The notes under the pieces are model-generated. The model was not told where the DNA came from. It searched no databases and saw nothing but the letters and a program-made list of their open reading frames with translations. Below, one piece after another: positions 61,601 to 64,000 of a stretch of 64,000 nucleotides of DNA (the stretch's first letter is position 1; the number at the start of each line of letters is the position of its first letter). Made by a program: the position numbers and the translations under genes. The stretch comes from Hetaerina americana (taxonomy: Eukaryota > Arthropoda > Insecta > Odonata > Calopterygidae): assembly GCA_022747635.1 (NCBI GenBank), contig JAKTNV010000003.1, positions 15,184,911 to 15,248,910 on the forward strand, read 5' to 3'.

Positions 61601-62339
61601 TCCTAAAACGATACGCGTTCCCTTCTCCCCATTTCTCTTTTGTCCGACTCGGTGCAATAAAATGCTTTCCATTTTGGACCGAAATGCAGTTTTTCTCGAA
61701 CGCAGGAATATCAATGCCATGCTACCTCGTCCAGTTTCCAGTTCCCTTCCGTTATGAAGGATAAAATATTTTTTTGGCGAAATCATGTAGTGTTAGGCAT
61801 GCCCCGCGGGAATGCAGCTGTTCCAAATATAGCCGCCGTCGGATGAAGGATGTTGTTTACCCATGTAAAATTTTCTAGAGAATTCAGAGCGTATCATGTA
61901 CTCGACATGATACGCCATGAAAACGTTTGATGTCAAATTAGGAAAACTGAATCGCCGATTGGATAGCGGGTAACTGCCAAATAAAGACTCGAAGTCAACC
62001 GTGAGTCATGCCCAGCTACAGCATTATCTCCGGAGTACTGATCTCATCCAACACTCAACAATACCACTGATGATGGCTGAAATTCATACAAAAGGAGGCT
62101 GACGATGATAATATATGATACAGTGCTTGTATCCTGGCTGAATTATAAGGGATATAAATTGGAAAGTCTTAAATTACATTTAAGACTGTTCTCGGAGGGC
62201 TTTTAAATCGACTTGAAATGGAAGAAACGGGCCATGCTGACAGGCATACTACTATTTGAGTATTTTTGACACACTTTTATTTTCTTCTTTTAATATCATG
62301 GTGATTCCAGCCCAATCGGAGAAATCTCACTTGCCATTA
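58606..62339. other. Unique DNA with a large C-rich tract
   Basis: 59330-60090 and 61430-61600 are C-rich on the plus strand with Pro/Ser/His-rich frames. A perfect 11-bp hairpin with 5-base loop lies at 61889-61915. No gene or mobile element is recognised in the AT-rich remainder. Confidence 0.5.
61889..61915. repeat. Perfect 11-bp hairpin
   Basis: GCGTATCATGT (61889-61899) and ACATGATACGC (61905-61915) around ACTCG. Confidence 0.85.
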
Positions 62340-62763
62340 GAACTAGCTACTAGCCACTAGCAAAACACAACATCCAACTCTACATCAGGTCCCTCTTCAT
62401 CCTTTCATTACTACTTGAGTACTTTCTTCCTCCCTTCATCCCGTCCAGCATCCCTATCCTGTTCCTTCCCATTCCTCGTTTGCCTAACACTCTCCCCTCT
62501 ATTGCAGTCTTCAACATCCCACTGCCTGTCAACACCCCCTTCATCCATTTTTCCTACCTCCATAGGATTTCTCTCAACAAACCCCTGTCCTCGCCCCCCA
62601 TACCAAGAACTTCCTCATTTGTTTTCTCTGTCTATTTCTCTGTCTATTTCACCTTCTCCATTCTTCTCCACACACAAATTTCAAAAGCCTCCAATCTACG
62701 TCTATCCTCCTGCTTCAATGACCACGTTTCCGCGCCGTACATAGCTACGCTCCATATCAAAGT

Positions 62764-62764
<1 letters not shown>
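62340..62764 (-). mobile_element. RTE LINE 3' fragment truncated at a microsatellite
   Basis: Moderately diverged copy of the last ~420 bp of the element, covering the codons for WSVAMYGAETWSLKQE (62715-62760) to MKRDLI and the stop. It includes a short tandem duplication, CTCTGTCTATTT (62625-62650). The 5' truncation point, at the sequence CATATCAAAGTT, is flush with a (TA)n(CA)n(TA)n array. The A-tail end at about 62340 has no TA array. Confidence 0.85.
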
Positions 62765-62855
<91 letters not shown>

Positions 62856-62890
62856 CATATACCTATATATACATATATATACACATATAG
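62765..62890. repeat. (TA)n-(CA)n-(TA)n microsatellite at an RTE 5' junction
   Basis: (TA)n to about 62780, (CA)n to 62809, (TA)n to about 62850, then degenerate TATACATA to 62890. Confidence 0.95.
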
Positions 62891-63229
62891 TGTTTCATTA
62901 TATGTAAGATTGAACATAACAGGAAAAGGAATAGAAGCAAAAATAAAGAACGACCACAAGTTTATTGGGGAAAGTGGAAAGGTGTAGGATACGAACAAAA
63001 TATATTTCCATGATCGGGAATAAATATTCATCATTGAGAAAGAATTCAGAAGTTCTTCGAAATATATTAAATATTTGGGAAGAATTTCCAACGCACGTGG
63101 GCATAATTTGAGGGCAAATAAAGCCCTTTTGAGTAGGGAAGGAACTAGTGACAGAGACTTCTCTCAAGTAGAAGAAAAACGAGGACTTGATATGAATCAC
63201 GACATTCTATATTTCCAAAATGTTGTCTT
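62891..63229. other. Unique DNA, no gene seen
   Basis: AT-rich; no recognised element. Confidence 0.5.
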
Positions 63230-63470
63230 TCCAAAAAGGACGATGACAGAAATATTGAATTTTGAAGGAGAGAAGTAGAAGAGACATTTTGAAGGAAACG
63301 AAAGGAAGATAATAGTAATGGACGGAAGAGACTTTGAGGGGCAATGAAATGTTGAAATATTTGTTGGGAAGAAGGATATCTGATAAATGAGGAAGAGGGA
63401 GAAAGAGAGGAGAAATTTTGGACATAGAGTGATAAAATTCACGAGGACATAGGGAAAGATATCAAGGGGA
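63230..63470 (+). mobile_element. Very old RTE LINE 3' fragment (tentative)
   Basis: GGGGCAATGAAATGTTGAAAT and TTGTTGGGAAGAAGGATATC, then AAATGAGGAAGAGGGAGAAAG and AGGAGAAATTTTGGACATAG, parallel the codons for GSGMLKT, GRMLGKRGKGRNR and IGMLD in order and spacing. The frame is lost. Confidence 0.5.
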
Positions 63471-64000
63471 AAATATTGTCTATGCTGTTAGAATGCGCAA
63501 GGAGTTCTTCTAGCTTAAATTTGTTCGACCAACATTCTTTCCTTCCTCGGTTCTTTTAATTTCTTACCTGACTTTGCACCGTCCACAAAGTATATTCTCT
63601 TCATTCCTGTACTCGGCTAACCAAACATTTTATTGCTTCGATGCCCATTTTATTCCAAACTACCACCCATGCATCTGATCGTCTCTTACTTTTCCATTTC
63701 TTCTCTCCTACATTTAGCTTTGTCTCAAATATCTCTTAATAATCACAGTGTTTTCTTGTTATCGCAAATCTTATTCAACCTTACACTTCTCTTATTGATC
63801 CTATTATACTTTCAAGAATAACTGCAATTCTTTGGCAGACTTAACGACTGATTTAATGATATATCATTTACCTAGAGCGCTGATTTGATCAACTTCCCAT
63901 TAAATCTACTTCGAAGCGCAAGCCCTTCTTATGTAACTGTAACTTTTCTCTGTATATACTCGTATTCATTAGTCAAAATCCTCAGTCGACTATGGACACC
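63471..64000. other. Unique AT-rich DNA, no gene seen
   Basis: No recognised repeat or coding motif to the window edge. Confidence 0.5.

Noticed and set aside
61889..61915. Rho-independent terminator
   Set aside because: The hairpin lacks a U-run and the context is eukaryotic; kept only as an inverted repeat.

Overview
The window looks like non-coding chromosomal DNA from a large, repeat-rich animal genome. It is probably an arthropod and most plausibly an insect; this is an inference from the mix of RTE-type and CR1/Jockey-like LINEs, Penelope-like retroelements, mariner elements and tRNA-derived SINEs. Long (TA)n and (CA)n microsatellites and strand-asymmetric polypyrimidine tracts fit the same picture. 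I found no convincing host protein-coding exon, no functional tRNA or rRNA gene, and no prokaryotic or viral gene organisation. Most of the annotation is therefore transposable elements and their remains, separated by AT-rich unique sequence.

The dominant element is one RTE-clade LINE family with at least fifteen recognisable pieces. A structurally complete copy lies on the minus strand at about 46121-49493. It has an uninterrupted endonuclease/reverse-transcriptase ORF of about 990 codons and a short overlapping upstream ORF. A 5'-truncated copy at 10853-12166 looks identical to it wherever I compared them, so this family has probably moved recently. A third copy (12676-13911) is truncated, frameshifted and internally deleted. 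The rest are older 3' fragments at about 3130, 4596, 29000, 40430, 49558, 50718, 54350, 56640, 57890, 62340 and 63230, plus an endonuclease-domain fragment at 18630. A Penelope-like family is present three times: 7960-8971, 12219-12615 and 41587-42808. Only the last keeps the GIY-YIG domain.

Layout. 1-2077: unique sequence. 2078-2830: deleted mariner. 3.1-5.3 kb: old RTE piece, a (CA)n(TA)n array with a short RTE tail, and two tRNA-like SINE pieces. 7.8-9.1 kb: Penelope copy between two (TA)n arrays. 10.8-14.0 kb: a chain of (TA)n, RTE, (TA)n, Penelope, TA, inverted RTE, (TA)n. 14-20 kb: mostly unique. 20.5 kb: SINE. 21.9 kb: second mariner. 24.5-27.5 kb: two CR1/Jockey-like LINE remnants, one split by a SINE with target-site duplications and by a third mariner with TA duplications. 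29-40 kb: mostly unique with polypyrimidine tracts. 41.4-42.8 kb: Penelope copy. 43.0 kb: decamer satellite. 46.0-49.7 kb: complete RTE inside a (TA)n block. 50.5 kb: 75-bp-arm foldback. 51.3 kb: fourth mariner-like relic. 52-64 kb: old RTE pieces, CT-rich tracts and a final RTE/microsatellite junction at 62.8 kb.

The most striking pattern is that all the younger RTE copies, two of the three Penelope copies and one SINE abut (TA)n or (CA)n(TA)n arrays at their 5' junctions, and usually at their 3' ends too, while old degenerate copies do not. This suggests integration into TA microsatellites, and repeated use of the same arrays. The mariner elements are all internally deleted, non-autonomous relics.
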